Shown here: in pieces, positions 42,200 to 51,045 of the stretch
Numbering within the stretch: the first letter of the stretch is position 1
Layout of the letters: each line of letters begins with the position of its first letter
Assembly: GCA_023446155.1 (NCBI GenBank)
Contig: JAEXIT010000010.1
Location: 62,001 to 126,000 of the forward strand
Direction: 5' to 3'
Source of the DNA: Bacteroidota bacterium
GTDB taxonomy: Bacteria > Bacteroidota > Bacteroidia > Flavobacteriales > Flavobacteriaceae
DNA: 64,000 bases
The notes under the pieces: generated by a model
Databases searched by the model: none
Told to the model about the DNA's origin: nothing
The model's input: only the letters and a program-made list of their open reading frames with translations
Position numbers and translations under genes: made by a program

Positions 42200-42946
42200 T
42201 TATGTCAACATACCACCGTCAACATTCAACACCTGTCCGGTTACATAAGCACTTAAGTCAGACGATAAGAAAACGCATGCATTGGCTACATCTTCCGGAG
42301 TTCCACCTCTTTTCAACGGAATGTTTTCTCTCCATCCTTTTACCACGTCTTCGTTTAATTTAGCCGTCATTTCCGTTTCGATAAATCCCGGTGCAATTAC
42401 GTTACAACGGATATTACGAGAACCCAATTCCAAGGCTACCGATTTTGAAAAACCGATTACCCCCGCTTTAGAAGCCGCGTAGTTCGTTTGACCTGCATTT
42501 CCTTTTACTCCAACCACCGAACTCATATTGATAATAGAACCCGCACGGTTTTTTAGCATAATTCGTTGCACCGCTTTCGTCATATTGAAAACCGATTTTA
42601 AATTGACATCGATTACGCTGTCGAAATCCTCTTCTGAAATACGCATTAAAAGGTTGTCTTTTGTAATCCCCGCGTTATTGATCAGAATGTCTACATTTCC
42701 GAATTCAGCAATGACATCATCTACTAATTTCTGAGCTTCATTAAAATCGGCTGCATTCGACTGGTATCCTTTTGCTTTTACCCCCAAAGCCATTAATTCA
42801 TTTTCTAAAGCTTTTGCCGCTTCGGCAGAAGCACTATAAGTAAAAGCTACATTAGCACCTTGTTTTGCAAATACTTCGGCAATTCCTCGTCCGATTCCTC
42901 TACTCGCTCCTGTGATGATTGCGGTTTTTCCTTCCAGTAATTTCAT
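42200..42946 (-). CDS. fabG: 3-oxoacyl-ACP reductase
   Basis: A 248-residue short-chain dehydrogenase with NADP-binding TGASRGIGRG, INNAGIT, catalytic Ser in INMSSVVG, Tyr-Lys in NYAASKAG, and ending DGGMLT as FabG does. It reduces 3-oxoacyl-ACP in fatty acid synthesis. A -7 element TATATTTG lies at 42981-42988 (minus strand), though no good -33 TTG is found. Confidence 0.9.
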   Translation of the reverse strand: MKLLEGKTAIITGASRGIGRGIAEVFAKQGANVAFTYSASAEAAKALENELMALGVKAKGYQSNAADFNEAQKLVDDVIAEFGNVDILINNAGITKDNLLMRISEEDFDSVIDVNLKSVFNMTKAVQRIMLKNRAGSIINMSSVVGVKGNAGQTNYAASKAGVIGFSKSVALELGSRNIRCNVIAPGFIETEMTAKLNEDVVKGWRENIPLKRGGTPEDVANACVFLSSDLSAYVTGQVLNVDGGMLT

Positions 42947-42980
42947 ATTACGATTAAGTTTGTTTATTTGAAATAAGTAA

Positions 42981-42988
42981 CAAATATA
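42981..42988 (-). promoter_or_regulatory. -7 element of fabG promoter
   Basis: TATATTTG on the minus strand, 34 bases before the fabG start. No TTG is present 17-23 bases further upstream. Confidence 0.4.
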
Positions 42989-43020
42989 ACAATTCGGTTT
43001 TTAATCTGTCGGTAATACCG

Positions 43021-44343
43021 CTAAACTTTAAAGAATTTATTGGTTAATCGGTCCCAATAACGGCTGTAGATCGCTACAAGTGTAAACAGAAAGAGAAATA
43101 GAATATACCAGGTATTCCCGATCAGGTCGAAAAAACCGAGTTTACCACCGGCGAAATTCAACAATAACAATACCTGAGCGCCATATGGCAGAATCCCTTG
43201 TACGATGCAGGAAAAGATATCGAGTATGGTTGCTGTTTTACGCGGACTCAAATGGTATTCGTCGTTGATTTCTTTAGCGATACTTCCTGTGATCACTATC
43301 GATACCGTATTATTCGCAATGGCCAGATTTACAAAACTCACCAGTGCACCGATTCCCAATTGCGCCGATCGTTTGTTTTTAACCCTTGCTTTGACTGTCT
43401 TTAGTACGTAATTGATCCCTCCTGCCTGTTCAACAAGTGCGGCCAATCCTCCGGTTAACATCGATAACAGGAAAATATCGGTCATACTGAGAAATCCTTC
43501 GTACACAATTTTTGTAAAACCGAGTAACGCAAAATCGGTTCCGGCTAATCCAATAATTCCGGCTACCACAATACCGGTAAGCAGCGTTACAAAAACATTT
43601 AAACCAGCCACAGCCAAAGCAATTACTAGTATATACGGTAACAAATTAATCCATTCGTAGGTTCCTTTTTCGATCACCACCGTTGTCACTTCGCTATTAA
43701 AACCGAAAAACAATAAGAGTAAAACCGTGATCAACGCAGCCGGCAAGGCGATAAACAAATTGACTTTAAATTTATCTTTCATTTCACAGCCTAGCGATTG
43801 AGTGGCAGCAATAGTAGTATCGGAAATAATCGACAGGTTATCTCCCAACATAGCCCCACCTAATAAGGATCCACCGATTAACGGTAAGGAAGCACCACTT
43901 TTATCCGCCAAACTCACCGCAATCGGTCCTAAAGCCACTATTGCGCCAACGGAGGTTCCGGTTGCCGTAGACAAAAAGGAAGCAATCAGAAAAATACCCA
44001 ACGGAAAATATTCCGAATTGATATGATTGATACCCAGATTCACGACCGAATCGACACCACCCATGGCTTTGGTAACACTGGCAAAAGCGCCGGCCAAAAG
44101 GTAAATGAGACACATGGTCATAATTTTACTATCCCCACAACCTTTGATCAAAGTGTCGACTTTGTCAGAAATTGAAGGTTTGAATAATAAAAAAGCGGCA
44201 ATAATCCCGGTTAACACCGCTACCGGCGACGGAAATGCATAAAAATCGTCCAGAAGTATTCCGGCTCCTAAAAAAGTAAAAATAAATACGAATAATGGCA
44301 GCAGTGCAAGTGCGCCGTTTTGGGTTTTGTTTTTTTTCATCAT
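43021..44343 (-). CDS. NhaC-family Na+ antiporter / MetT-like methionine carrier
   Basis: A 440-residue carrier of the NhaC family with about 11 TM segments; SGASLPLIGGSLLGGAMLGDNLSIISDTTIAATQSLGC is the characteristic block, followed by FVNLAIANNTVSIVI. The family includes Na+/H+ antiporters and MetT, a methionine carrier often under S-box control. The presence of a structured S-box-like leader upstream favours a methionine- or SAM-related carrier. Start is one of two consecutive ATG codons (44343 or 44340). Confidence 0.8.
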   Translation of the reverse strand: MMKKNKTQNGALALLPLFVFIFTFLGAGILLDDFYAFPSPVAVLTGIIAAFLLFKPSISDKVDTLIKGCGDSKIMTMCLIYLLAGAFASVTKAMGGVDSVVNLGINHINSEYFPLGIFLIASFLSTATGTSVGAIVALGPIAVSLADKSGASLPLIGGSLLGGAMLGDNLSIISDTTIAATQSLGCEMKDKFKVNLFIALPAALITVLLLLFFGFNSEVTTVVIEKGTYEWINLLPYILVIALAVAGLNVFVTLLTGIVVAGIIGLAGTDFALLGFTKIVYEGFLSMTDIFLLSMLTGGLAALVEQAGGINYVLKTVKARVKNKRSAQLGIGALVSFVNLAIANNTVSIVITGSIAKEINDEYHLSPRKTATILDIFSCIVQGILPYGAQVLLLLNFAGGKLGFFDLIGNTWYILFLFLFTLVAIYSRYWDRLTNKFFKV

Positions 44344-44439
44344 CGATTGCTTAGAAATTAAATAAGCTCACGAGACAAGCAAAACTGGTTTAGAAAAGTG
44401 TGTGTGAAAAATAACAACATTTTTTCCAACAGAATTGGC

Positions 44440-44501
44440 TTATCGTTTTAGCACCTTGCTTGTTGTTGCAGGTTGCTATCTCTTTATGAGATTCGTGATA
44501 A
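44440..44501 (-). promoter_or_regulatory. Structured RNA leader, candidate SAM-related riboswitch
   Basis: Read on the minus strand, TTATC and GATAA close a junction that contains hairpin ATCTC-ATAAA-GAGAT and hairpin GCAACCTGC / GCAAGGTGC, the latter followed by TAA. GCAACC...GGTGCTAA recalls the P3-P4 region of S-box riboswitches and CTCATAAAGAGA resembles the S-box 5' segment, but the large P2 part with GGAGGGA is missing. It lies between a consensus promoter and an NhaC/MetT-type gene, with about 96 bases to the start codon. Confidence 0.45.
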
Positions 44502-44507
44502 CTAATG

Positions 44508-44539
44508 CAAATATAGGCACTTTTTTGATCTTTTATCAA
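44508..44539 (-). promoter_or_regulatory. Flavobacterial promoter of NhaC-family gene
   Basis: On the minus strand, TTG (44537-44539), 21-base spacer, TATATTTG (44508-44515): a full consensus match. Transcription would begin near 44503, just before the structured leader. Confidence 0.8.
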
Positions 44540-44637
44540 CAAAAAGCCTTGTATAGTGATTTTTACTTTCATTTCATTATTTTAACAACTTTAATTTAAA
44601 ATCAATATAAAACTTTATTTTTATTATTTTTAATACC

Positions 44638-45174
44638 ATGACAGCTATTGATCAATTAAATCTACTTCTTACTCAAAACAAACTTTGGGAAACCGAATCC
44701 GTGTATAAACGCAATGCCTATCTTGTAACCGAAGGTAGTCCGGATGCAACTGTATTCTTTATTATTGAAGGTAGTGTTCGGGTGTTTACCGTTGATGCAG
44801 AAGAAGAAAACACCATCCGCTTCGGGTATAAAAATTCGTTTGTTACAGCGATTGATTGTTTTTTTACCAACAAACCCACACAGTTTTATATTCAGGCATT
44901 AAAAAAATGTACCGTGCAAACCATCTCTAAAAAAAAGCTACTGCATTTTATCGAAAGTGATAGCGCCCATTTAAAATTGTGGAACACCATACTCGGTCAG
45001 CTGATACTTCAACAAATGGAACGGGAAAGAGATTTGCTACTCGCCTCGCCTGTTGATCGTTATAAAAGTGTTTTAAAACGAAGTCCGCAGGTTTTCCAGG
45101 AAATTCCGGATAAGTATATTGCCTCCTATCTTCGTATGACCGCCGAAACCTTGTCGCGTATCAAAAAGTCTTGA
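44638..45174 (+). CDS. Crp/Fnr-family regulator
   Basis: A 178-residue protein with a cyclic nucleotide-binding-like beta-barrel (YLVTEGSPDATVFFIIEGSVRVF) and a C-terminal helix-turn-helix (IPDKYIASYLRMTAETLSRIKKS) that ends right at the recognition helix, so the wing is missing or very short. No cAMP-binding RxS pair is visible. Proteins of this form are common in Bacteroidota; ligand is unknown. It is divergent from the NhaC-family gene. Confidence 0.75.
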   Translation: MTAIDQLNLLLTQNKLWETESVYKRNAYLVTEGSPDATVFFIIEGSVRVFTVDAEEENTIRFGYKNSFVTAIDCFFTNKPTQFYIQALKKCTVQTISKKKLLHFIESDSAHLKLWNTILGQLILQQMERERDLLLASPVDRYKSVLKRSPQVFQEIPDKYIASYLRMTAETLSRIKKS

Positions 45175-45230
45175 TTTGCATCAATTTTTTTAAATCCGCG
45201 ATGTTCGAATTTTGTACAAATATTTGAACA

Positions 45231-45827
45231 ATGGAAACAAGACAACTGCTAACCGAATTAGCCGACATAACCCGGAACAACATTGAAATCGCCAATTCTT
45301 TTAAAACCAACAATCCGAAAACACTCAACTGGCGGCAATCCGAAAAAAGCTGGAGCATTCTGGAATGTCTCGAACATTTAAACCGTTATGGCGATTTTTA
45401 CCTACCGGAATTAAATCGTTGTATCGCTAAAGCCCGTTATAAAAAACCGCGCTTGTTTTACAAACCCGGACTTTTGGGTGGTTATTTTACCCGAATGATG
45501 AAAGCCGAAAGTCGGACGAAAATAAAATCGTTAAAAAACTACAACCCTATTGGCAGTCAGTTGGGCCATAGCGTTCTGAATGTTTTTATTACACAACAGG
45601 AAACGCTATTACTTATTCTTGATCAAGCACAACATGTAGATTTGATCAAAAACAAAACAGCGATTAGTTTAAGTCGGTTGATCCGTTTGCAATTGGGCGA
45701 TACGCTATCCTTTTTGATTTATCATAACGAACGGCATATCAAACAGGCATCGAAAGTTAAGACACTACACCTGGCAGGTTTTGAAAACCTGCCAGGTGTA
45801 GCAGCTAAAAATAATTCTGTTAAATAG
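45231..45827 (+). CDS. DinB-like (YfiT-type) protein
   Basis: A 198-residue four-helix protein: SWSILECLEHLNRYGDFYLPEL carries one of the histidines and LIYHNERHIKQA the other two expected for the DinB/YfiT metal site. Such enzymes are metal-dependent transferases or hydrolases of unknown substrate. Its last ~21 codons (from KTLHLAGFENLPG) are encoded by a perfect palindromic repeat, so the C-terminus is probably extended by the repeat. It follows the Crp-like gene by 56 bases. Confidence 0.75.
   Translation: METRQLLTELADITRNNIEIANSFKTNNPKTLNWRQSEKSWSILECLEHLNRYGDFYLPELNRCIAKARYKKPRLFYKPGLLGGYFTRMMKAESRTKIKSLKNYNPIGSQLGHSVLNVFITQQETLLLILDQAQHVDLIKNKTAISLSRLIRLQLGDTLSFLIYHNERHIKQASKVKTLHLAGFENLPGVAAKNNSVK
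45765..45801. repeat. REP-like palindrome copy 3 (perfect), inside a coding region
   Basis: CTACACCTGGCAGGTTTT, one G, then its exact complement AAAACCTGCCAGGTGTAG. The 18-bp arms lie within the 3' end of the DinB-like gene and code for LHLAGFENLPGVA. Related copies are near 33282 and 34240. Confidence 0.8.
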
Positions 45828-45836
45828 TTAGCAACA

Positions 45837-45870
45837 ACAAAGGGCCGTCTAAACAGACAGCCCTTTGTTT
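45837..45870. terminator. Convergent terminator between DinB-like gene and sucD
   Basis: AACAAAGGGC and GCCCTTTGTT form the outer stem, with GTCT/AGAC continuing inside, around AAAC. It lies 10 bases after the DinB-like stop and 20 before the sucD stop on the other strand. Confidence 0.75.
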
Positions 45871-45889
45871 ATATAAGGTGATTCGGAAA

Positions 45890-46762
45890 TTATCCCAATA
45901 CTTCTTTTACTTTTTTACCGATTTCAGCCGGAGAATCTACTACGTGGATTCCGTTTTCTCTCATGATACGTTTTTTAGCTTCCGCAGTATCATCAGCACC
46001 ACCAACAATCGCACCAGCGTGACCCATTGTTCTTCCTTTCGGAGCGGTTTCACCAGCGATAAATCCGATTACCGGTTTACGGTTTCCGTCAGCTTTAATC
46101 CAACGTGCTGCATCCGCTTCTAATTGCCCACCGATCTCTCCGATCATGATGATACATTCTGTTTCCGGATCGTTCATTAATAATTCTACTGCTTCTTTCG
46201 TTGTAGTTCCGATGATCGGGTCACCACCAATTCCAATAGCTGTAGTAATTCCTAAACCTTGTTTTACAACCTGATCAGCTGCTTCGTATGTTAATGTTCC
46301 AGATTTAGAAACGATACCAACTGTTCCTTTTTTGAAAACGAAACCTGGCATAATACCTACTTTCGCTTCCCCTGGAGTGATTACTCCCGGACAGTTAGGT
46401 CCCACTAAACGACAGTCTCTGTGTTTAATATAATCATAAGCTTTAATCATATCGGCTACCGGAATACCTTCTGTAATCGTGATGATCACTTTGATACCCG
46501 CGTCAGCAGCTTCCATAATTGCATCAGCAGCAAAAGCTGGCGGAACGAAAATGATAGTTGTATCGGCACCTGCCTGATCAACAGCGTCTTTTACCGTGTT
46601 GAAAACCGGACGGTCCAAATGTGTTGTTCCTCCTTTACCCGGAGTAACTCCACCTACAACGTTACTACCATATTCAATCATTTGCGTAGCGTGGAAAGTT
46701 CCTTCGCTACCTGTAAATCCTTGAACAATTATTTTAGAATCTTTATTTACTAAAACACTCAT
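45890..46762 (-). CDS. sucD: Succinate-CoA ligase, alpha subunit
   Basis: A 290-residue protein with CoA-binding GFTGSEGTFHA, PNCPGVITPGEAKVGIMPG and the phosphohistidine loop MGHAGAIVGG (His near residue 246). It makes succinyl-CoA/succinate and ATP or GTP in the TCA cycle with the beta subunit encoded elsewhere. A -7 box TATTTTTG lies at 46799-46806 (minus strand). Confidence 0.93.
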   Translation of the reverse strand: MSVLVNKDSKIIVQGFTGSEGTFHATQMIEYGSNVVGGVTPGKGGTTHLDRPVFNTVKDAVDQAGADTTIIFVPPAFAADAIMEAADAGIKVIITITEGIPVADMIKAYDYIKHRDCRLVGPNCPGVITPGEAKVGIMPGFVFKKGTVGIVSKSGTLTYEAADQVVKQGLGITTAIGIGGDPIIGTTTKEAVELLMNDPETECIIMIGEIGGQLEADAARWIKADGNRKPVIGFIAGETAPKGRTMGHAGAIVGGADDTAEAKKRIMRENGIHVVDSPAEIGKKVKEVLG

Positions 46763-46798
46763 GATATTTTTTTTATATTATTTTTAAAAACTGTGTTG

Positions 46799-46806
46799 CA
46801 AAAATA
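46799..46806 (-). promoter_or_regulatory. -7 element upstream of sucD
   Basis: TATTTTTG on the minus strand, 37 bases before the sucD start; no -33 TTG in range. Confidence 0.4.
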
Positions 46807-46871
46807 GGGTTTTGAACGTAATCGAAGAAAGTTTTTTTAAACTTTTATCGGCTAATTTTTATTTTTTTCGC

Positions 46872-47231
46872 CTAGTTCAACTGGCTCATCTGGTAAACCT
46901 TATACAGCCTACCTTCTTTGAGTTCACAGATGACCATAAAATGGGCCAAAATGATCTCTTCATTCGGATTTTCTATCGGCGCTACATAATGGGTATAATG
47001 TAAGGATACCTTTTCATTATCCTCCAAAATATGATTGATTTCGATCCGTGACGCGATATACGACTTACTTAGTTCAGCTGCCAGTTCCAGTAAATCCTGT
47101 TTATCCAGTTGTAAAAAGCCTTTGGAACTGTGCCAGTTAAAGATGATTTCATCGTGCAGAAAAGCTTCCATCAAACTTTTGTTTAACGGACCATTCGCCA
47201 GATAAAATTCCTGAACCAGTGCTTTATTCAT
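46872..47231 (-). CDS. NTF2/SnoaL-like protein
   Basis: A 119-residue protein with the cone-shaped NTF2-like pattern: an N-terminal helix pair (NKALVQEFYLANGPLNKSLMEAFLHDEIIFNW) and long beta strands (NEKVSLHYTHYVAP, EIILAHFMVICELKEGRLYKVYQMSQ). Function cannot be assigned. It overlaps the end of the upstream LpxD-like gene by 8 bases. Confidence 0.65.
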   Translation of the reverse strand: MNKALVQEFYLANGPLNKSLMEAFLHDEIIFNWHSSKGFLQLDKQDLLELAAELSKSYIASRIEINHILEDNEKVSLHYTHYVAPIENPNEEIILAHFMVICELKEGRLYKVYQMSQLN

Positions 47232-48162
47232 TTTTATTGATTTGCGTTAGAATTTGCGGGATCTTTTTCACGTAAGCCAGCTGTTTTAATTTTTCCCGTG
47301 ACTCTTCGGCCGGGTAACCAAAATAAACCTTACCACCTTCGAGCGATTTTGAAACACCCGACTGCGCCAGCACAACCGCTTTCTCACCTATGGTAATTCC
47401 ACTGGTCGTTCCAACTTGTCCCCAAAGTGTTACTTCGTCTTCGATAATCACACATCCGGCAATTCCGGTTTGTGCGGCGATAAGACATTTTCTGCCAATT
47501 ACCGTATCGTGTCCGATATGCACCTGGTTGTCAATTTTAGCACCTTCGCGGATGGTTGTATCTCCGGTAACCCCTCTGTCGATCGTACATAAAGCTCCGA
47601 TACCGACGTTATCTTCGATTACCACACGACCACAGGAAACCAACTGATCAAATCCTTCCGGACGTTTTTTATAATAGAAAGCATCCGCTCCCAAAATACT
47701 ACCCGCGTGGATAATCACATTATCGCCGATTACAGTATCATCGTATAAGGTAACATTCGGATGAATCAGGCAATTTTTACCAATTACCACATTATTGCCG
47801 ATAAAACAATTGGGCTGAATCACGGTACCTTCGCCAATTACAGCAGTATCCGAAATCGCCACACCTGCCGCTTTAAACGGTTTAAAATGACGTGATAATT
47901 TATTAAAATCACGAAACGGATCGTCCGACAATAAAAGGGCTTTCCCTTCAGGGCATTCCACTTCTTTATTGATTAAGACTATCGTTGCCGCCGACTGTAA
48001 TGCTTTGTCGTAATATTTCGGGTGATCCACAAAAACGATATCACCGGGTTCCACCACGTGAATTTCGTTCATTCCCATTACCGGAAATTCGGCATCACCT
48101 ACAAATTTACAATCAATTATCGCAGCGATTTCACGTAAAGAATAGGTTCTTGTAAATTTCAT
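47224..48162 (-). CDS. LpxD-like acyltransferase paralogue
   Basis: A 312-residue left-handed beta-helix protein with hexapeptide repeats (NPNVTLYDDTVIGDNVIIHAGSILG, GDTTIREGAKIDNQVHIGHDTVIG). It resembles LpxD (UDP-3-O-acylglucosamine N-acyltransferase) with a similar N-terminal domain; the main lpxD is at 51046-52062, so this is a paralogue of unknown substrate, retained next to efp and lipid A genes. It lies 51 bases after efp on the same strand. Confidence 0.75.
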   Translation of the reverse strand: MKFTRTYSLREIAAIIDCKFVGDAEFPVMGMNEIHVVEPGDIVFVDHPKYYDKALQSAATIVLINKEVECPEGKALLLSDDPFRDFNKLSRHFKPFKAAGVAISDTAVIGEGTVIQPNCFIGNNVVIGKNCLIHPNVTLYDDTVIGDNVIIHAGSILGADAFYYKKRPEGFDQLVSCGRVVIEDNVGIGALCTIDRGVTGDTTIREGAKIDNQVHIGHDTVIGRKCLIAAQTGIAGCVIIEDEVTLWGQVGTTSGITIGEKAVVLAQSGVSKSLEGGKVYFGYPAEESREKLKQLAYVKKIPQILTQINKNE

Positions 48163-48213
48163 ACTATAGTAAGATAAAATTGGGCAATATAAAATTGCCC
48201 AATAAAAATAAAA

Positions 48214-48780
48214 TTATTCTTTTACCCGTTCCATGTAAGAACCGGTAGCCGTATCGATTTTAATTTTGTCTCCTTCATTGATAAACAAAGGAACGTTAAT
48301 GGAAGCTCCCGTTTCTACTTTTGCCGGTTTTGTAGCATTGGTAGCCGTATTTCCTTTAATTCCTGGTTCTGCATAGGTCACTTCCAATACTACAGATGCC
48401 GGCATATCAACTGATAAAGGTGCTTCTGTTTCGGCATTGATCTGAACCATTACATTTTCTCCTTCTTTTAATAAATCCGGAGCATCCAGGATGTTTTTAT
48501 TTAAAGCGATTTGCTCATACGTTTCCACATTCATAAAGTGAAAATCTTCTCCTTCGGCGTATAAAAACTGAAATTTGTGAGTTTCTACCCGAACTACTTC
48601 GATTTTATGTCCTGCCGAAAAAGTATTATCCAATACTTTACCATTGGTTACACTTTTTAATTTTGTTCTTACAAATGCAGGTCCTTTTCCTGGTTTTACG
48701 TGTAAAAATTCTACAATTTTGTAAATATCATTGTTGAATTTGATACATAATCCGTTTCTAATATCAGCCGTACTCGCCAT
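48214..48780 (-). CDS. efp: Elongation factor P
   Basis: A 188-residue protein with KOW-like N-terminus (ADIRNGLCIKFNNDIYKIVEFLHVKPGKGPAFVRTKLK) where Lys in PGKGP is the modification site, and the C-terminal GASINVPLFINEGDKIKIDTATGSYMERV. It helps ribosomes through polyproline stretches. It lies 43 bases after lpxA. Confidence 0.93.
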   Translation of the reverse strand: MASTADIRNGLCIKFNNDIYKIVEFLHVKPGKGPAFVRTKLKSVTNGKVLDNTFSAGHKIEVVRVETHKFQFLYAEGEDFHFMNVETYEQIALNKNILDAPDLLKEGENVMVQINAETEAPLSVDMPASVVLEVTYAEPGIKGNTATNATKPAKVETGASINVPLFINEGDKIKIDTATGSYMERVKE

Positions 48781-48823
48781 TTTTTATTTTGTTTGTTTAT
48801 TTAAAAATCTATTTGCTTACTTA

Positions 48824-49609
48824 TTAATATATACCGGTATATCCTTTCATTACCCCTCTCGAAGAGTTACGAATAAATAAAATGATCTCATCACGCTCCG
48901 GAGTAGCTTCCATTTCGGCTTCAATGATACTTAAAGCCTGAGTGGTATTGTAATTTTTCTGGTACAAAATTCTATAAATATCCTGAATTTCTCTGATTTT
49001 TTCAGTAGAAAATCCTCTTCTTCGCAATCCTACCGAGTTGATTCCTACGTAAGACAACGGTTCTTTGGCAGCCTTGGTAAAAGGCGGAACGTCTTTACGC
49101 AAAAGCGATCCTCCGGAAATCATAGCATGCTCACCGATATTGATAAACTGGTGTACCGCCGAAAGTCCGCCGATAATGGCAAAATCACCAACCGTTACGT
49201 GACCCCCTAAAAGTACGCCATTTACAATTATTACATTGTCTCCGATATGACAATCGTGCGCGATATGCGCCGCCGCCATAATAAGACAGTTTTTTCCAAT
49301 TTTAGTAACCCCTGAGGCAACTGTACCTCTATTAATGGTTACACATTCCCGTACTGTTGTATTATCACCAATGAGTGCCAAAGAGTCTTCTCCTCCGAAT
49401 TTTAAATCCTGAGGGACAGCCGAAATAACAGCTCCCGGGAAAATATTACAATTTTTTCCAATACGGGCACCTTCCATAATCGTTACATTGGACCCAATCC
49501 AGGTTCCTTCCCCAATTTCTACATTATTATGGATCGTTGTAAATGGTTCAATCACCACATTTTTCGCAATCTTTGCGCCCGGGTGTACGTATGCTAAGGG
49601 TTGATTCAT
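48824..49609 (-). CDS. lpxA: UDP-N-acetylglucosamine acyltransferase
   Basis: Start at ATG 49609 (MNQPLAYVHPGAKIAKNVV) gives 261 residues, the normal LpxA length; a longer frame extends into lpxC. It has the hexapeptide repeats, the catalytic His region AAHIAHDCHIGDN, and GLRRRGFSTEKIREIQDIYRILY at the C-terminus. It performs the first acylation of lipid A synthesis. It is 11 bases after the lpxC/fabZ stop. Confidence 0.92.
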   Translation of the reverse strand: MNQPLAYVHPGAKIAKNVVIEPFTTIHNNVEIGEGTWIGSNVTIMEGARIGKNCNIFPGAVISAVPQDLKFGGEDSLALIGDNTTVRECVTINRGTVASGVTKIGKNCLIMAAAHIAHDCHIGDNVIIVNGVLLGGHVTVGDFAIIGGLSAVHQFINIGEHAMISGGSLLRKDVPPFTKAAKEPLSYVGINSVGLRRRGFSTEKIREIQDIYRILYQKNYNTTQALSIIEAEMEATPERDEIILFIRNSSRGVMKGYTGIY

Positions 49610-49620
49610 ACTTTGTTTGT

Positions 49621-51009
49621 TTAGTTCTTTCTCACGATTTGCGCCATCAATTCGGCTTCGGTGACTAATTTTCCGTTGGAATAAGCACTGGCCTGCATAT
49701 GACAAATTCCTCTTCGGATTGGTGATAACAGGTCTAATTTGAATACCAGTGTATCGCCCGGCAATACTTTATTTTTAAATTTCACATTGTCAATTTTCAT
49801 AAAGTACGTCAGGTAATTTTCCGGATCCGGAACCGAACTTAAAATAAGGATTCCTCCGGTTTGTGCCATCGCTTCCACGATTAAAACACCCGGCATTACC
49901 GGTGCTCCCGGGAAGTGCCCCACGAAGAAATCTTCGTTCATCGTTACATTTTTCAAACCAACCACATGCGAATCGGACATTTCCAGAATTCGGTCTACCA
50001 ACAAAAATGGCGGACGGTGTGGCAACATGGACATAATTTTGGTAACATCCATTAAAGGCTCTTTATGAAGATCATATACCGGAACCTGGTTGCGTTGTTC
50101 CGTTTTTATAATTTTTGACATTTTTTTCGCAAATTGAGTATTTACATAATGCCCCGGCTTATTCGCAATTACTTTCCCTTTGATTCGGGTTCCGATTAAT
50201 GCCAGATCCCCAACCACATCCAATAGTTTGTGACGGGCCGCTTCATTCGGATAATGCAACGTCAGGTTATCTAAAATTCCGTTTGGTTTTACCGAGATTT
50301 TTTCTTTTCCAAAGGCCACTTTTAAACGTTCCATTGTTTCCTGCGATATTTCTTTATCCACATAAACAATAGCATTGTTCAGGTCGCCCCCTTTGATCAA
50401 TCCATGCTCTAACAAACTTTCCAGTTCGTGTAGGAAACTAAACGTTCTACAATCTGCGATTTCAGTTTTAAACTCACCGATTGATTTCATAGTAGCATTC
50501 TGCGTTCCCAATACTTTGGTTCCGAAATCAACCATAGTGGTTACCTGATATTCATCGGCCGGCATCACGATAATCTCGCTACCGGTTGCTTCGTCCGTAT
50601 AGGAAATCACTTCTTTTACCACATAAACATTTCGTTCGGCATTTTGTTCTTCAATACCGGCTTTTTCAATTGCTTCAACAAAATATTTTGATGAACCATC
50701 CATAATAGGCGGTTCGGAGGCATCCAATTCAATGATCACATTATCAATATCACATCCTACCAATGCGGCTAGTACATGCTCTGACGTTTGGATTTTAACC
50801 CCTTTCTTTTCAAGGTTGGTCCCTCTTTGCGTATTTACTACATAATTGGCGTCGGCCTCAATAATAGGCTGACCTTCTAAGTCTACACGTATAAAGGTGT
50901 AACCATTATTCACAGGAGCCGGCTTAAAAGTCATGGTTACTTCCTGACCCGTATGTAGCCCTACTCCTTTTAATGAAATTTCGTTTTTAATGGTTGTTTG
51001 CTTAACCAT
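49621..51009 (-). CDS. lpxC: Bifunctional LpxC / FabZ
   Basis: A 462-residue fusion typical of Bacteroidota. Residues ~1-305: UDP-3-O-acyl-GlcNAc deacetylase (LKGVGLHTGQEVTM, TSEHVLAALVGCDIDNV with the Zn histidine, LDVVGDLALIG). Residues ~315-462: hydroxyacyl-ACP dehydratase (LPHRPPFLLVDRILEM, VGHFPGAPVMPGVLIVEAMAQTGG with His and Glu catalytic residues). It links lipid A and fatty acid synthesis in a single polypeptide. It is in the middle of the lpxD-lpxC/fabZ-lpxA operon. Confidence 0.93.
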   Translation of the reverse strand: MVKQTTIKNEISLKGVGLHTGQEVTMTFKPAPVNNGYTFIRVDLEGQPIIEADANYVVNTQRGTNLEKKGVKIQTSEHVLAALVGCDIDNVIIELDASEPPIMDGSSKYFVEAIEKAGIEEQNAERNVYVVKEVISYTDEATGSEIIVMPADEYQVTTMVDFGTKVLGTQNATMKSIGEFKTEIADCRTFSFLHELESLLEHGLIKGGDLNNAIVYVDKEISQETMERLKVAFGKEKISVKPNGILDNLTLHYPNEAARHKLLDVVGDLALIGTRIKGKVIANKPGHYVNTQFAKKMSKIIKTEQRNQVPVYDLHKEPLMDVTKIMSMLPHRPPFLLVDRILEMSDSHVVGLKNVTMNEDFFVGHFPGAPVMPGVLIVEAMAQTGGILILSSVPDPENYLTYFMKIDNVKFKNKVLPGDTLVFKLDLLSPIRRGICHMQASAYSNGKLVTEAELMAQIVRKN

Positions 51010-51045
51010 GGCTTCTATTTTGGTTTATTTTGTTTTCGTTTATTG

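Noticed and set aside
44390..44572. A 60-codon minus-strand frame before the NhaC-family gene
   Set aside because: It covers a consensus promoter and a structured leader, and its translation has no recognisable pattern.
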